A stretch of DNA of 50,182 bases from Myxococcales bacterium (GTDB lineage Bacteria > Pseudomonadota > Gammaproteobacteria > DSM-16500): positions 1-50,182 of the forward strand of contig CAJCIZ010000272.1 of assembly GCA_903970525.1 (NCBI GenBank). The letters are read 5' to 3'. The stretch's first letter is position 1, and every line of letters starts with the position of its first letter. This document shows, piece after piece, positions 7,346-16,526 of the stretch. The notes beneath the pieces were generated by a model. The model made no database searches. It saw nothing but the letters and a program-made list of their open reading frames with translations, and was not told where the DNA came from. The translations under genes and the position numbers were made by a program.

Positions 7346-8359
7346 ATGAATAATATAATAAACTTAAAAAGAAACTGGTATCCAGTCTTAATCAGCAGCA
7401 ACCTTAAACAAAATAGTCTAATAAAATTTCAATTATTTGGTATTCCATTTGTACTTTTCAGAGATAAATTTCACAACCCTGTTTGCCTAGAAGATCGGTG
7501 TCCACATCGCGGCACACCTCTTTCATTAGGCAAAGTATCAAACGGTCAATTAGAATGCAAATATCATGGCTGGTGTTTTGGTACAGCAGGTCAATGTCAA
7601 AAAATACCTACGCTATCTTCTGATAAACCCATTCCAAAAAAAGCTCATGCAAAGAATTATCCATGTTTAGATAAGCATGGTGCAATATGGGTTGTACCGA
7701 ACAATATGGCATCAGATGAAACACCGTTATTTCATGATCATCTCTTTGATGTACGTAATGAAACTGAATCAAAGTATATTTTGTCTAGCTGGGATGTTAA
7801 TGTTGCGTATGATCTTTTTATAGAAAACTTATTAGATCTGTCTCATCTACCATTTATTCATCATAATACATTATCAAGACGGTCACGTGCCCAACCTATC
7901 ACCTTTGACTTATTACCTGATAAATATGCATTAATTAGTGGTGAAATCAATTATCACACATATAAAAATGACTACTTTAGACAAATTTATAAATTTGTTG
8001 AACCTTGCATAATCCAATATGATTTTATAAGTAAGAAAAATAACAAAAGTACTATTTCACAATTTTACTGTGTCCCAATTTCAAAGGAATTAACACGTGT
8101 ATTTTGTTATCGATATCCCAGCACAGATCTCAGCTATACTATTCAAAATAGTTGGTTAATGAGACTATTAGGTAAACCTATAGAAAAGTTAATTGCAAAG
8201 CAAGACTTAAATGTTTTACAAGGTCAATATCGTAACAAAGCATTAGGTGCAAATCTATTAAATCAACCTGTACAAGCTGATTTATTAGTCTCACAGTTTA
8301 GACAATGGTTGAATAAGCAAAATATAGATTCATATTGGTTTAAAGAATATTCAATATAA
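7346..8359 (+). CDS. Rieske non-heme iron oxygenase, oxygenase component
   Basis: A 337-residue protein with a complete Rieske [2Fe-2S] motif, C52-x-H54 and C71-x2-H74 (CPHR...CKYHGW), and a downstream mononuclear iron site N161-x2-D164-x2-H167-x4-H172. The layout fits the vanillate O-demethylase/pheophorbide oxygenase branch, which act as hydroxylases or demethylases with an external reductase. No ferredoxin or reductase gene is nearby. It ends the first plus-strand enzyme unit. It may hydroxylate the peptide or the side-ring acid in place of the P450s of nosiheptide; the substrate is not shown by sequence. Confidence 0.88.
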   Translation: MNNIINLKRNWYPVLISSNLKQNSLIKFQLFGIPFVLFRDKFHNPVCLEDRCPHRGTPLSLGKVSNGQLECKYHGWCFGTAGQCQKIPTLSSDKPIPKKAHAKNYPCLDKHGAIWVVPNNMASDETPLFHDHLFDVRNETESKYILSSWDVNVAYDLFIENLLDLSHLPFIHHNTLSRRSRAQPITFDLLPDKYALISGEINYHTYKNDYFRQIYKFVEPCIIQYDFISKKNNKSTISQFYCVPISKELTRVFCYRYPSTDLSYTIQNSWLMRLLGKPIEKLIAKQDLNVLQGQYRNKALGANLLNQPVQADLLVSQFRQWLNKQNIDSYWFKEYSI

Positions 8360-8363
8360 TAAT

Positions 8364-9590
8364 CTAGGCACTTTGTAGAATATGCGTTTTTAATGCTGAA
8401 ATGAAATAATTAATATTATCAGGATTGAGACTGGAAATATTAGCTCGTCCCGTTTCATCAATAAAGATGCCATATTCATGCCTCAATTCTAGCAGCTTAC
8501 TTTTTGTAATATCTAGCAAGCTAAATATACCATTTTTTGAAGAAAAACCGCCTTGTGTAGTTTTGGAATTAAAAAAATGACTATCTAAAAAAGTACGGAG
8601 TTGAACAATTCTATTTCTCATTTCAACAATATCACTTTTCCACTCTGAAAACAAATCGTCAGAACTCAAAATAGTTGATACAATAGCTGCGCCATGATGG
8701 GGTGGCATAAAATATAATCCATTTGCTGAATAACAAGCCTGTTTTTCGAGCAATTCAGCAGTTTTCTTATTTTTACTGATAATTGAGAGCGCACCTACTC
8801 TTTCATTGTAAATTGTGAAGTTCTTTGAAAAAGATGTGCATACAAAAAGATTTTCAAAATAACTACTAGCAATGCCAAGAAATTCAATATCTTTCTGTAA
8901 ATCTTGTGATAATCCAATGTATGCACAATCGAATATAGGGATAACACCTTTATTTGAAAGAAAATTAAATAAACATTTCCAAAGATGCGTGTCTAAATCA
9001 GTACCCGTAGGATTATGACATGGACCTTGAAGAATAACTACGTCCCCTTTTCTCATGCCAAAAAATTCTTTTTCTAGGATTTTAGAAATTTCATGTTCAC
9101 CTTGTATTGATTGATTTAAAGGTGTGTTTAATTTCAAAATATTCAGATATTGATAAGAAACTAATTTTATACCAGCCGCTTCAAGTATATTTATATAATT
9201 GCTCCATGCAGGTATTGCCAACCAACATCTGCTATGTGAAGCATTTTTCTTAATGATGTCTAATACAATTCTCAAGGCGGCACTACCACCCGCTGTATTA
9301 ATCGTTTTTACAAAATGTTGGCTTGGCTTGAAAATATCACAATAGAATACTTCATCTACTAGCGTATTAAATCTTTGGCATCCTGATAGCCCAAGATATG
9401 ACTTTGATTTTTGATGCCTTAAAATATATTTTTCAGCATTTTTTACAGATTCAAATAATTTACATTGACCATCTTCACCATAATAAACACCTATTGTCAT
9501 GTTGATTTTATTGGTAATCTTGCATTGATTAAACTCATCATTAAGTTTCAGTATGGAATTTTCTATTGTAGGCTTGATATCTTCAAACAT
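8364..9590 (-). CDS. Aspartate/aromatic-type PLP aminotransferase
   Basis: A 408-residue fold-type I aminotransferase. Motifs of the AspC/TyrB group are clear: GPCHNPTG at 189-196, D221 and Y224 for the PLP ring and phosphate, the Schiff-base K256 in SFSKNF, and YNERVGAL at 261-268. The C-terminal carboxylate-binding Arg lies in TGRANISSLN. It shares a unit with the methyltransferase upstream (gap of 3 bases). In the thiostrepton pathway a transaminase acts on a tryptophan derivative to make the side-ring acid; a similar supply of an aromatic 2-oxo acid for the carrier/ligase pair is a reasonable inference here. General amino-acid metabolism is less likely inside the cluster. Confidence 0.85.
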   Translation of the reverse strand: MFEDIKPTIENSILKLNDEFNQCKITNKINMTIGVYYGEDGQCKLFESVKNAEKYILRHQKSKSYLGLSGCQRFNTLVDEVFYCDIFKPSQHFVKTINTAGGSAALRIVLDIIKKNASHSRCWLAIPAWSNYINILEAAGIKLVSYQYLNILKLNTPLNQSIQGEHEISKILEKEFFGMRKGDVVILQGPCHNPTGTDLDTHLWKCLFNFLSNKGVIPIFDCAYIGLSQDLQKDIEFLGIASSYFENLFVCTSFSKNFTIYNERVGALSIISKNKKTAELLEKQACYSANGLYFMPPHHGAAIVSTILSSDDLFSEWKSDIVEMRNRIVQLRTFLDSHFFNSKTTQGGFSSKNGIFSLLDITKSKLLELRHEYGIFIDETGRANISSLNPDNINYFISALKTHILQSA

Positions 9591-9593
9591 ATA

Positions 9594-10454
9594 TTACTCT
9601 GCTACTACAATTTTAGTTGGCACATAATTATTTTGATCTCTCAACAAGATCGTTTCATTATTTTTTTCTGAGAGAATTATATCAACTTCGTCCATAGCAT
9701 ACGTTTTGACTTGATTAAAATTCTGATAGAGTCTATTTATAGGCAGTGAAGTTGATGGATATATTGCATCACCTTTACATAAAAAATCAGGAAGAGTATT
9801 TAATAATCTATCCAAACATTGGCTATTTTCAGCACTATGGCAATAATCAAATATCACGGCTTTACTATCATAGTGAAATATTTGATCGAGTAGCCAACTG
9901 AACACTGTTTTAGGTAAAAAGTATGATATACCTTCCAGAATAAATAATGGTTTTTTTATCTCTGGGAATAATTCATTAAGCATTGTTCCTTTTTTGTAAG
10001 CATCTATAATATTAATACTACAATTTTGAGAAAATTGAGGTTTAAAATTTGTGAGTGATTCTACTGAACTTATTCTTTTCTGCCTTTCAGATAACATTTC
10101 ATCAACATCACAATCAAAGATTGCTATTTCTCTTGTGATTTTATTGCTAATTAAATATGTTAACATTGATAAGCCAGAGCCAATTGATATACAGCTGTCA
10201 TATTGTCTAGCTTGTAAAAGCCTAACAGATTCATTTAAAAGAAATCCAGCTCTTGCACTGATGACTCTCCCCAATAATGGGTAGTTGAAATGCTTTATGA
10301 ATTGATAAGTATTATTTACTCCATCAGAACTAACGAGACATTTACTAATAGAATCATGACTCATGTTTGGATATGAACAACGTAATAATGCTGTCATTTC
10401 CGCAGAGTGAATATTTACATTTGTTGTTTCTTCGTCAATACTATTTCTAATCAT
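9594..10454 (-). CDS. LCM/PPM1-type SAM-dependent methyltransferase
   Basis: A 286-residue protein resembling the leucine carboxyl methyltransferase family: an N-terminal helix with NYPLLGRVISARAGFL (the family's R-A-R stretch), then SCISIGSGLSMLTYLI as the SAM-binding glycine loop, and IFDCDVDEML where the acidic residue binds the SAM ribose. Family members methylate carboxylates (PP2A Leu terminus) or polyketide hydroxyl or carboxyl groups. AAGGTAG lies 8 bases before the ATG. It is transcribed away from the LanB gene. A C-terminal or side-ring methyl ester on the product is the simplest guess, since the core ends in a bare Ser. Confidence 0.75.
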   Translation of the reverse strand: MIRNSIDEETTNVNIHSAEMTALLRCSYPNMSHDSISKCLVSSDGVNNTYQFIKHFNYPLLGRVISARAGFLLNESVRLLQARQYDSCISIGSGLSMLTYLISNKITREIAIFDCDVDEMLSERQKRISSVESLTNFKPQFSQNCSINIIDAYKKGTMLNELFPEIKKPLFILEGISYFLPKTVFSWLLDQIFHYDSKAVIFDYCHSAENSQCLDRLLNTLPDFLCKGDAIYPSTSLPINRLYQNFNQVKTYAMDEVDIILSEKNNETILLRDQNNYVPTKIVVAE

Positions 10455-10578
10455 ATTATTTACTACCTTATATTCATCTCAAATAATGATACATTTTTGC
10501 CGGCACTCTCTAGAATAAGTAGTATTACGTAGGGACTATGCTGGATTCTTAACATATACTTTTACCTGATTAAGTGAA

Positions 10579-10594
10579 CTCATTCTTCAATGAG
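10579..10594 (+). promoter_or_regulatory. Small hairpin overlapping the ribosome binding site of the LanB gene
   Basis: CTCATT and AATGAG form a 6-pair stem with a CTTC loop, and the right arm contains the GAG that serves as the weak ribosome binding site for the ATG at 10602. Folding would hide the site. Short, so possibly chance. Confidence 0.25.
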
Positions 10595-10601
10595 ATAAAA
10601 A

Positions 10602-13223
10602 ATGCAATCAGACATATCTATATCAAAATTCATTATCTCTAGGCGATGCAATCTTCCGATAAGTTCTCTAAAAAACTTAAGAGATGAGGAGTTATTCAAT
10701 TGTATTGATGAAATGACAATGCTTAGAAATACTAAAGAAAAAATGTCTGAGATTTTAGTTGAGAATTTATATCAAATTATCCCCAAAGTTTCTAATACTC
10801 ACAGAGACTCATTCATACAATTAAAACGAGATATTTATAATAATCGGATAGTACAAAATTCGCATGATGATATTATTAATCATTATAAACTTGATGAGCT
10901 GAAAGATAATTTGAATAGCTTAATAGAAATGAATTCGAGGATTAAAACAATAGAGCAACAATTACATGAATATCATGATAATTATTTAAATCGATCTAGA
11001 ACGATAATTTCAGAATTATGCTCTGATAGTTACTTTCAAAAATCACTTCAATTATCTGGTCAAAGATTAATAAAAAAAATAAGTGAATATCAAATTGCTG
11101 CGAATAATAACGTCACCATAAATAAGAAATTAAAACAAACTGAAGAAACCTTGTTAAGTTATTATTATCGAATGATATTAAAGCCATCACCATTTGCAAG
11201 CTTTACTTCTATTATTGCTCACATTCAAAATGATTCAATTAGTAATAATGTAGCGAAAAAACACGGATTTTGTTCTATATCTAGAACACTTATTAAATGG
11301 TTAGAGAATCAGTGTTTAAATAATGATTCTATCATTGCAAGCATTCCACTCAGAGTCAATTCAACAATTATTGAGAATAGAGATGAAATTCGATTCTTTA
11401 CTCGCGCAAATGAAACAAGTAAGAACATGTATGGCGGCGAGAAATATATTAAGATAAAAAATTCTGCATTTATCAATAAAATAGTTATATTATTAAATCA
11501 GCATAATTTCTGCCAAAAAGAATTAATAGATGAGCTTAACATATCTGACGAATTAAAAGATAATGTATCCCAATATATTAATGAATTGATTAACATTGGT
11601 TTATTAGAAAGAAAATTATTTATTCCTGACTTAACAATATATTATGCACATGATCTATCAATATTTCTTAAAGAATGCCATAGTGAAACTTCCCAGATAT
11701 TGGCAAGGCATTTTCATCAGTTAGATATCATTGAAAAAAGCTTTCATGAATTAACTGTAAATCAAAGAAGAGCAAAATTAATAGAGTTTGAACATATTAT
11801 AAATAAAATATTATCTCTACTTAGTCTAGATAAAATAAATCTAAGTGATATGCGTAATTACATTTATGAAGATGTAGGTGAAATTCATTACGATCTAGAT
11901 GAAAAATTAAATAATTTTGAAAAATACAAGAAAGAATTCAGCACCCTCTCGAAAATATTGCCCATATTAGATGATTCTGTTATAGAACGACTTTCAATCT
12001 ATCATTATTTCATAAAATTATACCCTGATGATAATACTTCAGTGCCTTTACTTGAATTCTACAATGAATTTGGCAAGTTAGACATTCAAAAACTGACTCT
12101 TATCATGCAAGGTAAAACTTCATCTGTTGTCAGAAACATTAAGGCTTTAAGAAGTGAATGGTATGCAATGCTAAATTCACTGATCAATACCAACAAAAAT
12201 TCTGATGAAATTAATATCAATGAAAATTGGTTGAATTTATTTGTCAAAAAAATACCGAATTATGTCTACGATTCAAAATCGTCAATTTATTATGTTCAGC
12301 AATGCAAAAATGTAAATGATGAACAGCTAATGTTCAATGGTAGCTCCATGGGTTATGGCGCACTTTATTCTCGATTCTGCTCAATCTTTGGCAACGATAA
12401 TAATCCAGTCAACAAAGCACTCATTAAATCATTAGAAGAATCTTTTGATATTAAAAATATGTTTGATCTCGCTGCTGTTCTAGGTGTCAACACTAATATT
12501 CATCCAGAAATACTACAGAATTATATAGAATATCCTGGCTGTGTAGCAAAAAAATCTACTATCAAATCCAAAATATATACATTAAATGATATTTCTATCA
12601 AAGCTGACAGATCAAAACAACGATTGGTATTAATTCATAATAAAACAAATGAAGAAATATCTTTTATACCATTAAATTTTTTATACCCAGCCGTGGGTCC
12701 AAATTTATATCGTTTCCTCTACTTATTTACACCCTTCACAAATTACAAAGGTGGTATTTGGGGAAAATATCTAAATAATTATCCAGACGATGAAAGTACA
12801 TATTTTCCTAGATTGACACTTGGCAATATTATTCTAGATAGACAAACTTGGAAGTTTCCTACCAAATCATTTTCAGCCGCATCGGCCCAAGATAACATCA
12901 TGTATTTCCTAGATGCACTCAAGAAATGGCGTGATGAATGGAAAATTCCAGAACATATTTTCTATCATCAATCATCTAAAAATTTAAATTCATCTGATTG
13001 GATTATTGCTATGAAAGAATATTTAACTTTTTCTGGCAAAGCTAAAAGAAGAAAGCCTCATTTCTTAGATTTTAAAAACCCACTTTTGATCAAAATGTTT
13101 CAAAAAGTTATTAAAGAAAACACTGAAAATAATATATGGATTAGAGAATGTTTACCCGAAGTATCACAATCTGAACTCGAGTATACACAGGAATACTTAA
13201 TTCAAATAAATACTGTTAACTAA
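10602..13223 (+). CDS. Split LanB dehydratase, glutamylation subunit (TbtB/NosE-type)
   Basis: An 873-residue protein matching the N-terminal lantibiotic-dehydratase domain; its length fits the split thiopeptide form, which lacks the elimination domain. The motif KPSPFASFTSI near 197-207 corresponds to the conserved R-x-S/T-P-F-x-x-F/T segment of LanB proteins. These enzymes use glutamyl-tRNA to activate Ser and Thr side chains of the precursor, preparing them for elimination to Dha and Dhb. Here the targets would be Ser1, Thr4 and Ser10 of the core. It opens the second plus-strand unit and is very AT-rich (14 of 60 bases G+C in the line starting at 11041, counted by hand). Confidence 0.82.
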   Translation: MQSDISISKFIISRRCNLPISSLKNLRDEELFNCIDEMTMLRNTKEKMSEILVENLYQIIPKVSNTHRDSFIQLKRDIYNNRIVQNSHDDIINHYKLDELKDNLNSLIEMNSRIKTIEQQLHEYHDNYLNRSRTIISELCSDSYFQKSLQLSGQRLIKKISEYQIAANNNVTINKKLKQTEETLLSYYYRMILKPSPFASFTSIIAHIQNDSISNNVAKKHGFCSISRTLIKWLENQCLNNDSIIASIPLRVNSTIIENRDEIRFFTRANETSKNMYGGEKYIKIKNSAFINKIVILLNQHNFCQKELIDELNISDELKDNVSQYINELINIGLLERKLFIPDLTIYYAHDLSIFLKECHSETSQILARHFHQLDIIEKSFHELTVNQRRAKLIEFEHIINKILSLLSLDKINLSDMRNYIYEDVGEIHYDLDEKLNNFEKYKKEFSTLSKILPILDDSVIERLSIYHYFIKLYPDDNTSVPLLEFYNEFGKLDIQKLTLIMQGKTSSVVRNIKALRSEWYAMLNSLINTNKNSDEININENWLNLFVKKIPNYVYDSKSSIYYVQQCKNVNDEQLMFNGSSMGYGALYSRFCSIFGNDNNPVNKALIKSLEESFDIKNMFDLAAVLGVNTNIHPEILQNYIEYPGCVAKKSTIKSKIYTLNDISIKADRSKQRLVLIHNKTNEEISFIPLNFLYPAVGPNLYRFLYLFTPFTNYKGGIWGKYLNNYPDDESTYFPRLTLGNIILDRQTWKFPTKSFSAASAQDNIMYFLDALKKWRDEWKIPEHIFYHQSSKNLNSSDWIIAMKEYLTFSGKAKRRKPHFLDFKNPLLIKMFQKVIKENTENNIWIRECLPEVSQSELEYTQEYLIQINTVN

Positions 13224-13236
13224 GAAAATATATTTT

Positions 13237-13944
13237 ATGAATTTAGAAAATGTTACTCACATACCTATCGTTTTTCTTCATGGTTTCATGGGGACTACAC
13301 TTGCTCATTTTGGTAAGGCAATCAAGTCTTTGTATGGAAAATATCCATTAATTGGTATTGATTTACCTGGCCATGGTTATTGTTCTTACGATAAAAAAAT
13401 TGATCATTATTATCAGAATTCAGTAGAGTATGTAATAGATCAGATAAAAACATACAAGCAAGTGAATTTAATCGGCGCATCATATTTAGGCGGCACCATC
13501 GCGTTGAATATCGCACTTCAAAAGCCGGAGTTAATTAATAAATTAATTTTAACAGGCTTCACTTATGATGTGCCACAAAAAGCATTTTGCGCATGGGCAA
13601 ATAACTTTAAATCACTTGCCAGAATGAATATTGCGCTAACTAATGAATATAAAAGATTACATGGATCTCATTGGGAATCAACCATGGATACTATCATTGC
13701 AAATATCAATCTAGAGTATGATAGATCTATTAAAGTCACATCTAATAGGTTACGTGATTTAAAGAAACCAGTTTTACTGCTTAATGGCGATTACAAAGAC
13801 AGTGAAGTAAGAGCCGCAGAAACTTTTAACACTCTTTCATCTTATTTTAAAAGCAAAGTGATAAAAGGTGCTGGTCATATTGTAGCCTATGATAAGCCTT
13901 CTGAATTTTGTAATGCAATAGAAGATTTCTTTAATTCTAATTAA
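13237..13944 (+). CDS. Alpha/beta hydrolase-fold acyltransferase (NosK-type)
   Basis: A 235-residue alpha/beta hydrolase: HG15-16 oxyanion region in FLHGFMG, nucleophile S82 in GASYLG, acid D185 (or D188) in LLNGDYKD, and H214 in GAGHIVAY. It lies directly before the carrier-protein and ligase genes, the same trio (K, J, I) that in nosiheptide loads 3-methylindolic acid on a carrier and passes it to Cys8 of the peptide. The role as acyl transferase from carrier to core Cys8 follows from that comparison. A simple thioesterase or editing function is the alternative. Confidence 0.75.
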   Translation: MNLENVTHIPIVFLHGFMGTTLAHFGKAIKSLYGKYPLIGIDLPGHGYCSYDKKIDHYYQNSVEYVIDQIKTYKQVNLIGASYLGGTIALNIALQKPELINKLILTGFTYDVPQKAFCAWANNFKSLARMNIALTNEYKRLHGSHWESTMDTIIANINLEYDRSIKVTSNRLRDLKKPVLLLNGDYKDSEVRAAETFNTLSSYFKSKVIKGAGHIVAYDKPSEFCNAIEDFFNSN

Positions 13945-13965
13945 TGATTTAATTTTGGAAGCTAT

Positions 13966-14193
13966 ATGGGACGTTTTATATTGAATTTAATAATGATAGA
14001 AAATGAACTCAAAGAGTTATTACAAGTACAAGATGTACAACGTCAATTAGACTCTCTAGAAACAATGGTTATTAAATCGTACTTGAGCTCTTTAGATATT
14101 GTGGAGATAGATTTATCACAATTTCCACCTGATAACACATTAAAAGGATGGATAACATGGCTTCAACCATATTTACCCAATGGCCAGATTTAA
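13966..14193 (+). CDS. Small acyl-carrier (thiolation) protein, NosJ-type
   Basis: A 75-residue protein with a phosphopantetheine attachment motif LDSLE, Ser at position 30, followed by a helix and an acidic loop, as in carrier proteins. GGAAG lies 5 bases before the chosen ATG; a second in-frame ATG at 13993 would give a 66-residue protein with the motif intact. The last 37 bases overlap the next gene, the AMP ligase, so the pair is translationally coupled. The product should hold the side-ring acid as a thioester between ligase and NosK-like transferase. Confidence 0.75.
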   Translation: MGRFILNLIMIENELKELLQVQDVQRQLDSLETMVIKSYLSSLDIVEIDLSQFPPDNTLKGWITWLQPYLPNGQI

Positions 14194-15497
14194 ATTATCA
14201 GTTACAATTGCCAAATACTAATACTGTCACCGTTAATGGCGAAAGTCTGACATGGCAAGAAATTTATATTGCAGCAAAAGATGTCTCTCAACTGATTCCC
14301 CATAATGGGCTTTATATCATAGATGCGAATAAGGGTATTAAGAGCATAGTGTCTCTATTAGCTACAGCTATGACACCGGGCTGTAGTTTTATTTGGCGAA
14401 ATACACATAACACAGGTATTCAACCATCGAGGAATCTTGATGGCATTTATCAAGTGAACCACTTAACACCTCATACAGCACAAATAGATCGTCTGTATTA
14501 CGGAACAATGACATCAGGATCAAGTAGCCAATCGAAGACAGCAATGGGTTATGCAGATCATTTGATTTCAATAGGAATATATTACAGTGAAGTCATATAC
14601 AGGCAATCTTCTACACTATCATCTGAAAATAGCGTTATTGCCTGCTGTTTACCTATGGAATACTCAGCCGCATTCATGATGGCTTTGTTACCCGCCTGGG
14701 CATCCGCAAGAAATCTCGTTTTTTTTAGCCCAAACAATTGGAAAGATATTTTAACACTTGCAGAAAAAGTAAAAACAGTCATCGTAACTGCACCCTGCAT
14801 GTTAGCTTCAGCCAGTGCCTACATTCGTAACCAATATGAACCAGAGAATTTGACATTTTTAACTACAGCTGGGTATTTATCACAAGAACGCGTGGCCAAA
14901 ACGAAGGAAAAATTTCCGAATGCACGATTTCAAATTTCATATGGCAGCACAGAAACGGGAATTATGACACTAGGTGATTTCTGTGAAACAAGTACATCTG
15001 TAGGTAAACCATTATATGGTAAATCGATATGGTTAAGAGAAAAAAGTAGTGAGATAGGCAAAATTACAACTGCAAGCATCGATTGTCGCGAGTTTTATCT
15101 TGAATCAGAACTCAATATTAGGGACGAGCATGGCACTGTAACAAACTTAGATTACGGTCATTTTGATAGTGAAGGTAAACTCTATTTAGATGGTCGCGTC
15201 GATAAAGCAGTGAAATCAAATGGGTTGCTATGCTATCCAAATCTCATTGAGCGCTTTATCTTAACCATGCCGGGTGTTGTAGATGTAAAAGTTCATCTTA
15301 TCGAGAAAAGTATTGGATCAGAATATATTGAAGCTGTGGTAATTGGCAATGTCTCGATAGAAGATATATCAAATCATTGTGAAAAGTTAGACATTAAATT
15401 AAGGCCCCATTCCTATAAAGTATTTAGTGAACATGGCACTCACTATTCAGACAGAGGGAAATTAATAAAACAGCCATCAACAGAAATTATTGAATAG
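14157..15497 (+). CDS. AMP-forming acid:carrier ligase, NosI-type
   Basis: An adenylate-forming enzyme of 446 residues from the ATG at 14157, chosen because AAAAGGA sits 8 bases upstream; the ATG at 14148 overlaps that site. Core motifs: MTSGSSSQSK (phosphate-binding loop), ISYGSTETG (A5), DYGHFDSEGKLYLDGRVDKAVKS in the A7/A8 hinge region, and RGKLIK near the end carrying the catalytic Lys of A10. It is shorter than an NRPS A domain, as expected for stand-alone aryl-acid ligases. With the preceding carrier it should activate the acid that becomes the side ring. The acid's identity cannot be read from the sequence. Confidence 0.82.
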   Translation: MASTIFTQWPDLNYQLQLPNTNTVTVNGESLTWQEIYIAAKDVSQLIPHNGLYIIDANKGIKSIVSLLATAMTPGCSFIWRNTHNTGIQPSRNLDGIYQVNHLTPHTAQIDRLYYGTMTSGSSSQSKTAMGYADHLISIGIYYSEVIYRQSSTLSSENSVIACCLPMEYSAAFMMALLPAWASARNLVFFSPNNWKDILTLAEKVKTVIVTAPCMLASASAYIRNQYEPENLTFLTTAGYLSQERVAKTKEKFPNARFQISYGSTETGIMTLGDFCETSTSVGKPLYGKSIWLREKSSEIGKITTASIDCREFYLESELNIRDEHGTVTNLDYGHFDSEGKLYLDGRVDKAVKSNGLLCYPNLIERFILTMPGVVDVKVHLIEKSIGSEYIEAVVIGNVSIEDISNHCEKLDIKLRPHSYKVFSEHGTHYSDRGKLIKQPSTEIIE

Positions 15498-15506
15498 GAT
15501 AACAAT

Positions 15507-16526
15507 ATGAATCATAACAATTGGATGCATTTTGAATATAATATTGATAACAGTCGTGTTAACAAGTTCCTCATAGCGTTATTAGAAACATTTCCAAACT
15601 GTGCTTATTTTGATAGACAACATACAAAAGATTCCCAAAAGATTAGAATACATATTAGATTAGTTAATGAGAATATACTGCATAAAATCGAGAAATTCAG
15701 AGAAATTTATTCTTTGTCTCAGCTCAATGATTACTCAATTTCAGATGATATCGCAGACTTATTCCAAGGACCTTCTGCCGAAAAAATGTATCTACAATTT
15801 AGCATTGATTCTATGAGTATGATATTAGATTGGCTTAAACTAATAGATGGTAAAAAAACAACATTGTCAGATATTGCATTCAGCACTATGAGTCAATATG
15901 TCTTACACACAAAAATAAACCATATTTTCCTCAATAAAATGACGGAAACTTCCTTACCATTGAGTTTTTTGTCATTTCGATCACATTCAGACGGCTATTT
16001 TGTGAGAATGGAACAAGAGGACTCTTACAGAAAACAAATGGAAAATCTGTATCAAACTAACAAAGAAATATATAGTTCTCGTTTCAAGCAACTCAAAAAC
16101 AATGATAATTCTATCACTGCTTCCGAAGAATGGATGAAGATGATAAATAAGTTTTATCCTATTTTTAAATCTGCGATAAAACACAAAGGAATACAATATA
16201 AACCAGAACAGTCTGGCTATATAGCAGATAGTTTCAAATTATCAAAAGACAACTTCCATTATAAAACCCAACACGATTTTATTCTAAATAGTTATATTAG
16301 GCGCAGCCAAAGGATGAAAATACTTAGACTCATGACAGGGCTTATGTATCTTACTTTGCATAGACTAGGATTAAATTATTTGGAACGCAATTTTTTATGC
16401 TATGCCATAGCGCGCACAGTAGAAGATGTTTATCAAACTAATGTAGATAAAAGTATAAATGCCCTAAAAAGTAAAATAATAAAACATTATGTGAAACGAA
16501 TCATAACTTTTGGGTTAGCTACGTGA
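15507..16526 (+). CDS. LanB C-terminal-domain-like enzyme (elimination subunit or pyridine synthase)
   Basis: A 339-residue protein of the thiopeptide-type bacteriocin biosynthesis (SpaB_C-like) group. The start WMHFEYNID...KIRIHIRL fits the opening strand and the family's conserved R-x-H-L-R-x-R region, and the C-terminal segment LTLHRLGLNYLERNFLCYAIART resembles the H-x-x-x-N-R-L-G region (family pattern; here LHRLGL). Thiopeptide clusters normally have two such proteins: TbtC/NosD removes glutamate from activated Ser/Thr, and TbtD/NosO performs the [4+2] cyclisation that makes the pyridine. Only one is seen here, and I cannot tell which. It lies 10 bases after the ligase gene. Confidence 0.7.
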   Translation: MNHNNWMHFEYNIDNSRVNKFLIALLETFPNCAYFDRQHTKDSQKIRIHIRLVNENILHKIEKFREIYSLSQLNDYSISDDIADLFQGPSAEKMYLQFSIDSMSMILDWLKLIDGKKTTLSDIAFSTMSQYVLHTKINHIFLNKMTETSLPLSFLSFRSHSDGYFVRMEQEDSYRKQMENLYQTNKEIYSSRFKQLKNNDNSITASEEWMKMINKFYPIFKSAIKHKGIQYKPEQSGYIADSFKLSKDNFHYKTQHDFILNSYIRRSQRMKILRLMTGLMYLTLHRLGLNYLERNFLCYAIARTVEDVYQTNVDKSINALKSKIIKHYVKRIITFGLAT

